Position numbers and translations under genes: made by a program. A stretch of DNA of 64,000 nucleotides from Croceitalea rosinachiae (GTDB lineage Bacteria; Bacteroidota; Bacteroidia; Flavobacteriales; Flavobacteriaceae). Shown piece after piece: positions 7,425-16,337 of this stretch (position 1 is its first letter; each line of letters opens with the position of its first letter). The notes under the pieces were generated by a model. It searched no databases and was not told the origin of the DNA. It saw only the letters and a list, made by a program, of their open reading frames with translations. The DNA lies in the NCBI RefSeq assembly GCF_031846445.1, contig NZ_JAVRHR010000001.1, positions 434,001-498,000 of the forward strand, given 5' to 3'.

Positions 7425-8525
7425 ATGTTACAACGATTTTTTATCTTCTGTTCAGGAGCTGACACCGATATTCTTTCAACTTGTTCAAACGGAGAACGCA
7501 ATAAATATGCAGGTATAGGTGCAACTGTTTTCTTTACGGCAGTCATGGCTTTTATTGCAAGTGGCTATGCACTTTTTACCGTTTTTGACAACGTATACAC
7601 AGCAATTTTCTTCGGATTAATTTGGGGACTTCTCATTTTTAATCTAGATAGGTATATTGTTTCTACCATTAAAAAAAGGGATAATATCAAAAGTGAGCTG
7701 TTTCAAGCGGCACCGAGGATAATTCTAGCGATTATCATTGCAATCGTGATTTCAAAGCCCTTGGAAATGAAAATTTTTGAGAAGGAAATCAATCAAGTTC
7801 TCCTTGAAGAAAAAAATGCCATGACCCTTGAAAATAAAGAACAATTAGCATTGCAGTACACTCCTAAAATTGAAGCTTTAAATCAAGATATTTCCAACTT
7901 AAAAAATGAGGTTGTACAGAAAGAAACCGAGACAAATGCACTTTATGATACCTATATTTCAGAAGCTGAAGGGACTGCTGGAACCGGTTTGTTGGGCAAA
8001 GGCCCTGTTTATGAAGAAAAGCGTCAAAAACACGATGCCTATTTAGCTGAACTACAAACTTTAAAAGAAACTAATGCTGCAAAAATTTCTAGCATAGAAA
8101 ATCAAATTACAAACCTAAACAAAGACTATAATGAATCTGTGACTTCTTCCCAACCTATCATTGATGGTTTTGATGGCCTTATGGCCCGTATCAATGCGTT
8201 GAATAAACTACCTTGGTTGCCTTCGTTTTTTATTTTCTTATTATTCTTAGCAATAGAAACAGCACCGATCATTGCAAAACTATTGGCTCCAAAAGGAGAG
8301 TATGACTATAAGTTTGAAGAAGGTGAAAGTGTGGTCGCAACTTGGGTGACCCAGAAAGTGACACAGCGAAAATTGTTGTTATCTACAGATTCCGTAATGA
8401 ATCAAGAAATTTATGAGGACATCAAATCGGAAGAGGAACTCTTCCGCTACAAAAAACAGAAAGCGGAAGAATTACTGCGCCTACAGGCCGATTCTTTTCA
8501 CAGCACACAAATAAAAGGGCTTTAA
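7425..8525 (+). CDS. DUF4407 domain membrane protein
   Basis: A 366-residue protein starting FFIFCSGADTDIL, a hallmark of the DUF4407 family. Two membrane segments at about 32-80 and two more at 98-115 and 263-283 flank a long charged coiled-coil region (about 120-250). The function of the family is not established. It is preceded by a terminator and meets rmlD tail to tail, so it is a single-gene unit. The two stop codons overlap at TTAA (8522-8525). Confidence 0.85.
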   Translation: MLQRFFIFCSGADTDILSTCSNGERNKYAGIGATVFFTAVMAFIASGYALFTVFDNVYTAIFFGLIWGLLIFNLDRYIVSTIKKRDNIKSELFQAAPRIILAIIIAIVISKPLEMKIFEKEINQVLLEEKNAMTLENKEQLALQYTPKIEALNQDISNLKNEVVQKETETNALYDTYISEAEGTAGTGLLGKGPVYEEKRQKHDAYLAELQTLKETNAAKISSIENQITNLNKDYNESVTSSQPIIDGFDGLMARINALNKLPWLPSFFIFLLFLAIETAPIIAKLLAPKGEYDYKFEEGESVVATWVTQKVTQRKLLLSTDSVMNQEIYEDIKSEEELFRYKKQKAEELLRLQADSFHSTQIKGL

Positions 8526-9388
8526 GCCTCAATTTTTGAGTAGGCCTTCAAGGCTATGGCAAGACTATCCTTCCAATGAGGAATTGATAAGTGAAACGTA
8601 TCCTTGATTTTTGCCTTATCAAGCACACTGAATTTTGGGCGTTCCGCCGGTGTAGGGTATTCTTCTGAACGAATAGGTTTTAAGTCAATCTCAATACCTT
8701 GACCATCAAAAATAGCTTTGGCAAAATCATACCAACTAGCGACGCCTTCATTGCTATAATTATAAACTCCATAATCAATGCTATGGGCTTTGATAATGTA
8801 TAAAATAACAGTTGCCAAGTCCTTGGCATAGGTCGGTGTGCCTATTTGATCATAAACTACCGAAAGCTCATCACGTTCATTACCAAGTCGAATCATGGTC
8901 TTCATAAAGTTGTTTCCAAACTCTGAGTACAACCATGACGTCCTTAAGATAAAATATTCTTGTAAATTATTGATAATGGCACGTTCTCCTTTATACTTGG
9001 TGTCTCCATAAAATCCTATTGGTCTCGCAATAGCTTCTTCATGATAAGGCTCATTCAAATACCCATCAAAAACGAAATCTGTTGAAATATGAATTAAAAT
9101 GGTTTGGTTTTCATTACAACCCAATGCCAAATTTCTGGCTCCTGTAATATTCACTAGGCGTGCTAAATCGGTATCTGACTCAGCCTTGTCTACATTTGTG
9201 AATGCCGCGCAATTAATACAATAGGCATAATCGTTTAAAGTCAATTCTTGATGTACGGACTCGAAATCGGTAATATCTAATTCAGCTGAAGATTTATAGA
9301 CAAAATTTAAGCCTTCTTGATTTGTGATAGTTAAAGCTCTCAAAGTGCTGCCTAATTGACCTGAGGCCCCGGTTACAAGAATATTCAT
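8522..9388 (-). CDS. rmlD: dTDP-4-dehydrorhamnose reductase
   Basis: A 288-residue short-chain dehydrogenase/reductase. It has the nucleotide site GASGQLGS (residues 7-14), the region HISTDFVFDG, and the catalytic YGDTKYKGE (Y-x3-K). It makes dTDP-L-rhamnose with NADPH as the last step of the pathway. It is the last gene of rmlBACD, 27 bp after rmlC. Length and motifs are normal. The order B-A-C-D with short gaps indicates a single transcript starting before rmlB. Confidence 0.95.
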   Translation of the reverse strand: MNILVTGASGQLGSTLRALTITNQEGLNFVYKSSAELDITDFESVHQELTLNDYAYCINCAAFTNVDKAESDTDLARLVNITGARNLALGCNENQTILIHISTDFVFDGYLNEPYHEEAIARPIGFYGDTKYKGERAIINNLQEYFILRTSWLYSEFGNNFMKTMIRLGNERDELSVVYDQIGTPTYAKDLATVILYIIKAHSIDYGVYNYSNEGVASWYDFAKAIFDGQGIEIDLKPIRSEEYPTPAERPKFSVLDKAKIKDTFHLSIPHWKDSLAIALKAYSKIEA

Positions 9389-9415
9389 TTAAATCTAATT
9401 AAAATTTGATACTGG

Positions 9416-9964
9416 TTAATCTAATACTACTTCGTTAAAAGTTGGTAGAACCTTATCTTTTTCAGAAATAATCAATTCTGATTCATCAATTACCCAATCA
9501 ATATTAAAATCAGGATCGCTATATAAAACTCCACCCTCTGATTCTTTATTGTAAAAATTATCGCATTTATAGAAAAAAGATGCTGTTTTGCTTAGTGTTA
9601 CAAAACCATGTGCACACCCTCTAGGAATGTACATCTGTTGTTTATTGTCGGCCGAAAGTATATTTGAAACCACTTTACCAAAGGTTTTAGAACCAGGTCT
9701 AATATCTACAGCTACATCTAAAACTTCTCCTTCTAAAACCCGAACCAACTTTGCTTGAGCATGTTGCCCTTTCTGAAAATGCAACCCTCTGAGTACTCCT
9801 CTAGTTGAAAAGGATTGATTGTCTTGTACGAAAAAAGGTTTCGCTCCAGTTTTCTTTTCAAAAATTTCTTGGTTATAACTTTCAAAGAAGTAACCACGTT
9901 CATCACCAAACACTCTTGGCTCCATCAAAAAACAGCCTTCTATATTTGTCTCTTTTACTTCCAT
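9416..9964 (-). CDS. rmlC: dTDP-4-dehydrorhamnose 3,5-epimerase
   Basis: A 182-residue cupin of standard length. The catalytic histidine lies in GLHFQKG, and FVQDNQSFS and YIPRGCAHGF are further family motifs. It converts dTDP-4-keto-6-deoxyglucose to the L-lyxo isomer. Four bases separate it from rmlA. All expected active-site residues appear present. Confidence 0.95.
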   Translation of the reverse strand: MEVKETNIEGCFLMEPRVFGDERGYFFESYNQEIFEKKTGAKPFFVQDNQSFSTRGVLRGLHFQKGQHAQAKLVRVLEGEVLDVAVDIRPGSKTFGKVVSNILSADNKQQMYIPRGCAHGFVTLSKTASFFYKCDNFYNKESEGGVLYSDPDFNIDWVIDESELIISEKDKVLPTFNEVVLD

Positions 9965-9968
9965 AAGA

Positions 9969-10829
9969 CTATGATATAACTTCTAATAAGCGCTTGCTAT
10001 AACCGCTTTTTAAGAAGGGTTCAGTTAATTTTTTGAATTGATTCTTTGTGATATATCCCATTTTATATGCAGACGACTCAATAGCCCCTATCTTTAAACC
10101 TTGACGTTCTTCAATAACCTGAACAAATTGACCTGCTTGCATTAATGATGCAAAGGTACCGGTATCTAGCCAAGCAGTGCCCCTATCCATAATGCTAACT
10201 TTCAATTTCCCTCTTTTTAGGTACTCTTGGTTCACATCGGTAATCTCTAACTCGCCACGAGCACTTGGTTTCATATTTTTTGCTATTTCAACAACATCAT
10301 TGTCATAAAAATAGATTCCTGGTACGGCGTAGTTTGATTTTGGACTTTGCGGTTTTTCTTCTATTGAAATAGCCTTGCCATTATCATCGAATTCTACCAC
10401 CCCATAGCGCTCTGGATCATTTACATGATAGGCATAAATAATACCCCCATCTGGGTCGTTGTTGGTCTGCAAAAGATTTTCTAAACCCGTACCGTAGAAA
10501 ATGTTATCTCCTAATATTAATGCCACTTTATCATTTCCAATAAACTTTTCACCAATGATAAATGCTTGAGCAAGACCATTAGGTTCTTCTTGCACGGCAT
10601 ACTCAAAACGGCATCCATATTTTCTACCATCGCCCAACAATTTTTTGAACAAAGGCAAGTCGTGAGGGGTGGATATAATTAAGATTTCCCAAATTCCTGA
10701 TTCTAATAAAGTAGAAAGCGGATAATAAATCATGGGCTTATCGTAAACTGGCATTAGTTGTTTACTTACTGCCAGTGTCAAAGGATGCAGTCTTGTTCCA
10801 GAACCTCCTGCTAATATGATTCCTTTCAT
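9969..10829 (-). CDS. rmlA: Glucose-1-phosphate thymidylyltransferase
   Basis: A 286-residue nucleotidyltransferase with the signature GGSGTRLHPLT at residues 8-18, KQLMPVYDKPMIYYPLS, and ILGDNIFYG with the metal-binding aspartate. It makes dTDP-glucose from dTTP and glucose 1-phosphate, the committed step of the rhamnose route, which is usually inhibited by dTDP-rhamnose. It is the second gene of the rml operon, 35 bp after rmlB. Confidence 0.96.
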   Translation of the reverse strand: MKGIILAGGSGTRLHPLTLAVSKQLMPVYDKPMIYYPLSTLLESGIWEILIISTPHDLPLFKKLLGDGRKYGCRFEYAVQEEPNGLAQAFIIGEKFIGNDKVALILGDNIFYGTGLENLLQTNNDPDGGIIYAYHVNDPERYGVVEFDDNGKAISIEEKPQSPKSNYAVPGIYFYDNDVVEIAKNMKPSARGELEITDVNQEYLKRGKLKVSIMDRGTAWLDTGTFASLMQAGQFVQVIEERQGLKIGAIESSAYKMGYITKNQFKKLTEPFLKSGYSKRLLEVIS

Positions 10830-10864
10830 TATATATTTTTTTGTTGTGGGGTATATTAATTTGG

Positions 10865-11902
10865 CTAAGCGAGACTTGAATTTTCTTTTTCAACATAGCG
10901 TCTCAAGTACCAATCAATTGTTTTTTCTATTCCTGTTTCAAAATTCTCATCAGCCTTCCAGCCAAGGTCATTTTCAATTTTAGAGGCATCAATGGCATAT
11001 CTAAAATCATGTCCTGCCCTATCTTTAACGTAAGTAATCAAATCATGATATGATTTGTTATCATTTCGTGGTGTTTTTATATCTAAAATATCACATACAG
11101 TTTTTGCGATATATAGGTTATTACGTTCGTTTCGTCCGCCAATATTATATGTTTCTCCAGAAACCCCTTTCTCATAGGCCAATAAAATTCCCTTACAATG
11201 GTCTAATACAAACAGCCAATCGCGAATGTTAGATCCATCTCCATAAATAGGAATGGGTTCTTTAGACAATGCTTTTCTAATAATTGTTGGTATCAATTTT
11301 TCATCGTGTTGTTTTGGACCATAATTGTTTGAACAATTGGTTGTGACCACGTTCATACCAAACGTATGATGGTAACTTCTAACGATAAAATCGGAAGATG
11401 CTTTCGATGCACTATATGGACTATTTGGAGCATATGGGGTAGTTTCCATAAACAAACCTTCTTTACCAAGTGTACCATATACCTCATCAGTTGATACGTG
11501 ATGAAAGCGAGAATCTTTATAAGCCTCTTTATAAATACCAGGGCCAACCATCCAATGTTTTTTCGCTACGTCAATTAGATTGAAGGTACCAATAATATTG
11601 GTTTGCATAAAGGCATCAGGATTGGTAATTGAGTTATCTACATGTGATTCTGCTGCAAAGTGTATGACGCCTTTGATGTCAAAACGTTCAAAAAGTTTTT
11701 CAACCAGGCTTCTATCACAAATATCACCTTTAACAAAGGTATACCGGTCTTCAGCTTCAGCCTCTTTTAGATTGTCAAGATTACCTGCATATGTCAAAGC
11801 ATCTAAATTTACCAAGTGGATATTTGGGTTCGTCTCCAAAAAATAGGGAACAAAATTGGAACCAATAAATCCGGCCCCGCCAGTTACCAAAACATGTATC
11901 AT
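10865..11902 (-). CDS. rmlB: dTDP-glucose 4,6-dehydratase
   Basis: A 345-residue extended SDR. NAD site GGAGFIGSNF (residues 8-17), FAAESHVDNS, the active STDEVYG (T-D-E) and YSASKASSD (Y-x3-K). It forms dTDP-4-keto-6-deoxyglucose. It is the first gene of rmlBACD. Its upstream region carries the GTTGTGAAA direct repeats shared with ugd, the sugar transferase operon and the H-NOX operon, so it may be co-controlled with them. Confidence 0.95.
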   Translation of the reverse strand: MIHVLVTGGAGFIGSNFVPYFLETNPNIHLVNLDALTYAGNLDNLKEAEAEDRYTFVKGDICDRSLVEKLFERFDIKGVIHFAAESHVDNSITNPDAFMQTNIIGTFNLIDVAKKHWMVGPGIYKEAYKDSRFHHVSTDEVYGTLGKEGLFMETTPYAPNSPYSASKASSDFIVRSYHHTFGMNVVTTNCSNNYGPKQHDEKLIPTIIRKALSKEPIPIYGDGSNIRDWLFVLDHCKGILLAYEKGVSGETYNIGGRNERNNLYIAKTVCDILDIKTPRNDNKSYHDLITYVKDRAGHDFRYAIDASKIENDLGWKADENFETGIEKTIDWYLRRYVEKENSSLA

Positions 11903-11933
11903 AATATTTTAAGGTTTATTACTACTTATTTTG

Positions 11934-12000
11934 TAAATATAATCCTACTTACATTTTCAAATCAATTTATGTTGTGAAAGAATAGTTTTTGGTTGTGGAA
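11934..12000 (-). promoter_or_regulatory. rmlB promoter with tandem GTTGTGAAA repeats
   Basis: GTTGTGAAA (11971-11979) and GTTGTGGAA (11992-12000) are direct repeats 21 bp apart, written on the plus strand. On the minus strand TATATTTA (11941-11934), resembling TAnnTTTG, lies 29 bp downstream of the near repeat and about 32 bp before the rmlB ATG. The same spacing is seen at ugd, the receiver gene at 31497 and H-NOX. The site could also affect the divergent kinase gene at 12127. Confidence 0.65.
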
Positions 12001-12126
12001 CAGGATAATATAGAGTTTTAAAATTTCAATAACCAATCAATTAACAAATTCTATTACAAACACAGGGATAATACTTATTTAAGATGAAAACTTTTTCTTA
12101 CTTTAGTTTGGCATAGCTATTTACAA

Positions 12127-13263
12127 ATGAATGACCAAATTAATGAAAAGCCCTATATCTTAGCTGTTGATGATGAACAGTTAAACATTGAGCTGTTGCG
12201 ATTCATCCTTGAAAGAAACGACTTCAACTATAAGGGTACCAGTGATGACGACCATTTCTTTGAATTGTTAGAAGAAAAGCTACCTGATCTCATACTACTT
12301 GATGTTATCATGCCAAGAATTGATGGGTTTGAGCTTTGCGAAAAATTAAAGTCCTATCCCAAATACAAAAATATCCCGGTGATTTTCCTAACAGGAAAGG
12401 TCAATATAAAAGACAAAGTCAAAGGTTTTGAAGTAGGAGGTATTGATTATGTTACCAAGCCTTTCAATGAGCAAGAACTTATTGCTAGAATACAAACCCA
12501 TGTTGAATTGGTAAGGGCAAAAAACCAGATAGAGAAACAGGCTGAGAATCTGAGACAGTCGAATATCCTAAAAGACAGAATGTTTTCCATCATCGGTCAT
12601 GACTTGCGCTCTCCTTTAAGTGCTGCAAAACTGAAAATGGATTTTATCATGCGCGGTATCATTGACCCTAAAGCAGATGATTTTTTAGGCGGCACTGTTT
12701 ATGAACTGCTAAAAACTATGGATGAGGCTTTGAACTTACTTCAGAACCTATTGGGGTGGGCAAAATCTGAAAGTGATCAAATTCAAATCATTCCCGAAAA
12801 ATTAGACGTTTTTGATTTAGTAGAGCAGACCTTTAGATTACTTAAATTAGGTAGTGAACATAAAAACATTCAACTGATTAACAATGTTCTCAAAGACACT
12901 TTAGTTTTTGCAGACATGAATACTGTTAAAACCGTACTCAGAAACTTGCTTTCAAATGCCATAAAGTTTACGCCAGTCAAAGGCACAATCAACGTAAATG
13001 CTATTGCCAACAGCGGTGCATTAATCATTGAAATTGAAGATAATGGTCAAGGCATTCCAAAAGAAGATATCAGTAAAGTTCTCAATCCTAATGAACATTT
13101 TAGCAAATTAGGCACGGAAAAAGAACCTGGAACCGGTTTAGGTTTGATACTTTGCCAAAATTTCATTCAAAAAAATGGTGGTTCGCTTAACATTAGAAGT
13201 AAAGTGGGCAAAGGGAGTGTCTTTTACTTCGACCTACCCCTTTATGAAAATCAATTAGTTTAA
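12127..13263 (+). CDS. Receiver-histidine kinase hybrid (response regulator fused to kinase)
   Basis: A 378-residue soluble protein. The receiver domain (about 9-125) has acidic residues DDE 15-17, phosphoacceptor D59 in LLDVIMP and K111 in TKPF. A short coiled coil leads to a HisKA domain with H158 (SIIGHDLRSP) and a HATPase domain with DNGQGIP and GTGLGLIL. There is no sensor or membrane segment, so it must receive signals through its receiver. It sits on the plus strand inside the EPS locus between rmlB and a glycosyltransferase gene, and its stop overlaps that of the latter (TTAA at 13260-13263). A role in EPS control is inferred. Confidence 0.88.
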   Translation: MNDQINEKPYILAVDDEQLNIELLRFILERNDFNYKGTSDDDHFFELLEEKLPDLILLDVIMPRIDGFELCEKLKSYPKYKNIPVIFLTGKVNIKDKVKGFEVGGIDYVTKPFNEQELIARIQTHVELVRAKNQIEKQAENLRQSNILKDRMFSIIGHDLRSPLSAAKLKMDFIMRGIIDPKADDFLGGTVYELLKTMDEALNLLQNLLGWAKSESDQIQIIPEKLDVFDLVEQTFRLLKLGSEHKNIQLINNVLKDTLVFADMNTVKTVLRNLLSNAIKFTPVKGTINVNAIANSGALIIEIEDNGQGIPKEDISKVLNPNEHFSKLGTEKEPGTGLGLILCQNFIQKNGGSLNIRSKVGKGSVFYFDLPLYENQLV

Positions 13264-14471
13264 GCCACCACCTCCGCTGAAGCCCCCCCTCGTTTGGCAC
13301 GTTCCCAGTTTACAGATTGGTTTCCTTTTAAGTACCTACCAAAACCTAAAAACACGGATAAATTCATAATGAAAAAGTAATAAGGAATAAAAAGAATCTT
13401 TAATCGAATTTGCCTGTTTTCTAAAAACCATCCTAACAATGCAGCTGCATAGAAAATTACTTGACCCCAAAACAAAAAACTAAAAACCCCTAATGAAACT
13501 AATCCTTCATTGAGCGCAAGGATTAAATTGATCGGAATTAAAAGTAGAAGTAATAAAGGGGTTAATGTCCAACGTAAAACACGATGTGAAATATACTGAA
13601 ACGATAAAGTACCGTATTTGAAAAAATTCAATAAGGGAGCTAAACGTACCACGGATTGTATTCCTCCAGCTGATATTCTAATTTTTCGCTTTAGCTCTTC
13701 CTTTACATTGGCTGAAGCATTTTCAATTGCATAAGCATCAGGATTGTATTGAATGGTATTTCCCTTCATTGCAACTCGCAATGAAATCATGAAATCATCC
13801 AATAAAGTGTCCTTTTCAACTTCTTGCCATAACTCAGTACGAATGGCAAAAAGCTCTCCGGCTGCTCCGACCACAGAATACAGTTCTGCATCCCATTTCT
13901 TTAATTGCGATTCATATTTCCAATACATTCCTTCACCAGCTCCAGCCGCACTATCAGCATCTTTCGAATAGATACGCTTTTCACCTGAAACACAACCTAC
14001 TTTAGGGTTTCTAAAAAGGCGCACAATTTCTTTAATAGAGTTTTTGCCCAGGTTAGTATTTCCGTCTGAAAAAATCACGATTGGGGTTTTCACATACTTC
14101 ATACCTCTATTCATCGCAGCAATTTTGCCCGCCCTTTCAGGACTATGTATTACCGAAACATCTTTATGCTTTTTTAATAGTTCAGGTGTACCATCGTCCG
14201 ACCCATCAGTTACCCATAACTGGGTTACCTTGTTCTGAGGGTAATTTAAGCTTTTGGAATTGGAAACTTTTTCGTCGAGATAGTCTTTTTCGTTATAGGC
14301 TGCCACAAAAAGAGTTACTTCAGGCTCATAATCTTCATTACCAGTGAATGGTTTACCTAGACCAAATAGTCTTCTAATTTTTATGATAACGAACAACAAA
14401 ATGCCGTACCCCAAATAGGAATAGAAAATGATAAATAAAGCTATCCAGAAAATAATTTTTAAAGCTTCCAT
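13260..14471 (-). CDS. Membrane glycosyltransferase, GT2 family
   Basis: A 403-residue protein with an N-terminal membrane helix (about 5-30), a GT-A catalytic domain and three or four C-terminal helices (about 295-385). Motifs are FVAAYNE, TDGSDDGT, the metal-binding FSDGNT and a later LLDDF. The QxxRW motif of processive synthases appears only as KRKIRIS, so processivity is uncertain. It is the last gene of the ugd transcription unit and probably adds one sugar of the EPS repeat at the inner membrane. Confidence 0.85.
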   Translation of the reverse strand: MEALKIIFWIALFIIFYSYLGYGILLFVIIKIRRLFGLGKPFTGNEDYEPEVTLFVAAYNEKDYLDEKVSNSKSLNYPQNKVTQLWVTDGSDDGTPELLKKHKDVSVIHSPERAGKIAAMNRGMKYVKTPIVIFSDGNTNLGKNSIKEIVRLFRNPKVGCVSGEKRIYSKDADSAAGAGEGMYWKYESQLKKWDAELYSVVGAAGELFAIRTELWQEVEKDTLLDDFMISLRVAMKGNTIQYNPDAYAIENASANVKEELKRKIRISAGGIQSVVRLAPLLNFFKYGTLSFQYISHRVLRWTLTPLLLLLLIPINLILALNEGLVSLGVFSFLFWGQVIFYAAALLGWFLENRQIRLKILFIPYYFFIMNLSVFLGFGRYLKGNQSVNWERAKRGGASAEVVA

Positions 14472-14482
14472 ATTAACTAGTT

Positions 14483-15121
14483 TTAAGCGACTATCGCTTG
14501 TTTTTTCTTAACAGATTCCCATTCACCCGAATGGGGATTAAATTGTTTTATGACTCGAGCTGGGTTACCAACCGCAACTGAATATGCAGGGATGTCTTTG
14601 GTAACTACGCTGCCAGCACCTATTTGGCAATTTCTTCCTATGGTAACTCCAGCCAATACCACTGAATTTGCACCAATATGGGCTTCATCTTCAATAATTG
14701 TAGGTCTAACGTCAAGTTCTTGTTCACTTGAGTTTTTTGAACCGTCTGCATAACCATGGTTAAAACCAGAAACAAATACATTTTGCCCCAAGCCCGAACC
14801 ATTACCCATTGTTACTGGTCCGATAACTACACTACCAATACCTACTCTAACCCTATCTCCTAAGAGAACATCACCAGAGCCATTGTTAACGGTACAGTAA
14901 GATTCAATTGTTGTTAGTTGCCCTACTTCAAATCTTTTCCATGGAAAAACATCAATACGACTATTTCGTCTAATGGTTGCCCCTTTTCCTTTTTTGTGTT
15001 TTAAAGGATTTAAAAACCAACGCACCCAAAAACGAGGTCGTGGATTTCTCTTTGGGGCAATTAACGTTAGGGCGAATTGCTTCAACTTAGGGTTAGATTT
15101 TATTTTATTGACAATACCCAT
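14483..15121 (-). CDS. Hexapeptide-repeat acyltransferase (LbH/WcaF type)
   Basis: A 212-residue protein whose second half is a left-handed beta-helix of hexapeptide repeats, for example the stretches IGPVTMGNGSGLG and IGRNCQIGAGSVV. It ends with the typical SVAVGNPARVIK. The catalytic histidine is probably in the SGFNHGY loop. Such enzymes transfer acetyl groups to sugars. Between two glycosyltransferase genes in the EPS locus, it most likely O-acetylates the polymer or a precursor. Acceptor unknown. Confidence 0.85.
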   Translation of the reverse strand: MGIVNKIKSNPKLKQFALTLIAPKRNPRPRFWVRWFLNPLKHKKGKGATIRRNSRIDVFPWKRFEVGQLTTIESYCTVNNGSGDVLLGDRVRVGIGSVVIGPVTMGNGSGLGQNVFVSGFNHGYADGSKNSSEQELDVRPTIIEDEAHIGANSVVLAGVTIGRNCQIGAGSVVTKDIPAYSVAVGNPARVIKQFNPHSGEWESVKKKQAIVA

Positions 15122-15131
15122 AACTTCTATT

Positions 15132-16337
15132 TTATGCTGATTGCTTGCTTACTTTTAAAATGCAATTGTAAATTTCATTGACATTATTTTCCCAACTATG
15201 TGAAAGACCAAAGGCCTTCCTTTTAGCTCGCAATTCAGCGCTATCCTCTTTCAATGCTCTTTCAATTAATTCCACATAGTCTTCCGAAGTTTTGCCTAAA
15301 TAGGTATGCTCAGCAAAATATTCCATTGCTTTTGTAGCTGATGCCACTGTAGGTTTTCCCATGGCTAAATATTCATCTATTTTTCTAGGATAATTTCCAA
15401 TCGTTGCGTCATTAATCAACTGAGGATTAATAGCTACATCAAATCCTTTGATATAATTAGGCAGTTCCGAAGCATCCCTACTTCCTAAAAAATGTACATT
15501 ATCAATTTCATGTAATTCTGAAGTGCTGAAAGCATCATCTTCCGGGCCCACCAAAATAATGTTCCAATCTGGTCTTGCTTTCGCCACATCTGCAATTATT
15601 TCAATACTCAATCTTCTACTACTTAAAAAACCTACGTAGCCGACTACAGGTCCTTCAAAATCTTTCAAATCTGTTGGAATCTCAATCTCTCTTAATTTAT
15701 CATTAAAGAGAGAAGTATCACAACCTTGGCCAACCATATAAGAATGCTCTGTAAATTGTTTTCCATACTCGGTGTAGAGGGTAGAGTTATTAACTACACA
15801 ATCAGCTTTTTGAATGAGCTTAGGCTCTAAACGAACGCCATTTTTTCGCCAATATGGGTTTTTGGTTAAATAATCACGCATGTAATACACGTAAAATGAA
15901 GGTTGCAAATATTCTTTTATGTGTTGCCCTAAAAACATTGAGCTATCGTTAAAGATGATATAGTCTTTAAAACCTAATCGTTCAACTACATCAGCTACAT
16001 CTGAACAAAATCGCTTTGCATTGATTTTATTTAATTTATCAAACAACCAACTAGCGTTTAAAAAGTTAGCCGACTCGGTAAGTGTCTTTGGATAAAGATT
16101 CCACATTGATTCATTTAATTGAACCAAATCATCCTTTAATCCTTTTCTTATTTGTACTCTCTTTTTTATTTTTTGAGTATGTCGCTCTCTATATCTTGAT
16201 ACCCTATCCATTGGCGGATTCACGTAAAGAACTCGATTATTCTTGGCAAACTCAACAGCAATATTCTTACAATTACTACCAATCTCAATATCCCAAGCTT
16301 GAATACCCATTACAATAATATCTTTGCCTTCAATCAT
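15132..16337 (-). CDS. GT-B glycosyltransferase (TuaH-like)
   Basis: A 401-residue soluble GT-B protein. N-terminal acceptor half with WDIEIGSNCKNIA, then a nucleotide-sugar binding half with GYVGFLSSRR, IILVGPE, VHFLGSRD and KIDEYLAMGKPTVAS, the pattern seen in TuaH-like teichuronic-acid transferases. The gene overlaps the end of the preceding transferase gene by four bases (16334-16337), so the two are translationally coupled. Donor and acceptor sugars cannot be told from sequence. Confidence 0.83.
   Translation of the reverse strand: MIEGKDIIVMGIQAWDIEIGSNCKNIAVEFAKNNRVLYVNPPMDRVSRYRERHTQKIKKRVQIRKGLKDDLVQLNESMWNLYPKTLTESANFLNASWLFDKLNKINAKRFCSDVADVVERLGFKDYIIFNDSSMFLGQHIKEYLQPSFYVYYMRDYLTKNPYWRKNGVRLEPKLIQKADCVVNNSTLYTEYGKQFTEHSYMVGQGCDTSLFNDKLREIEIPTDLKDFEGPVVGYVGFLSSRRLSIEIIADVAKARPDWNIILVGPEDDAFSTSELHEIDNVHFLGSRDASELPNYIKGFDVAINPQLINDATIGNYPRKIDEYLAMGKPTVASATKAMEYFAEHTYLGKTSEDYVELIERALKEDSAELRAKRKAFGLSHSWENNVNEIYNCILKVSKQSA

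Noticed and set aside
10843..10851. GTTGTGGGG between rmlB and rmlA
   Set aside because: Only 14 bp before the rmlA start, single copy, no -7 element with the right spacing.
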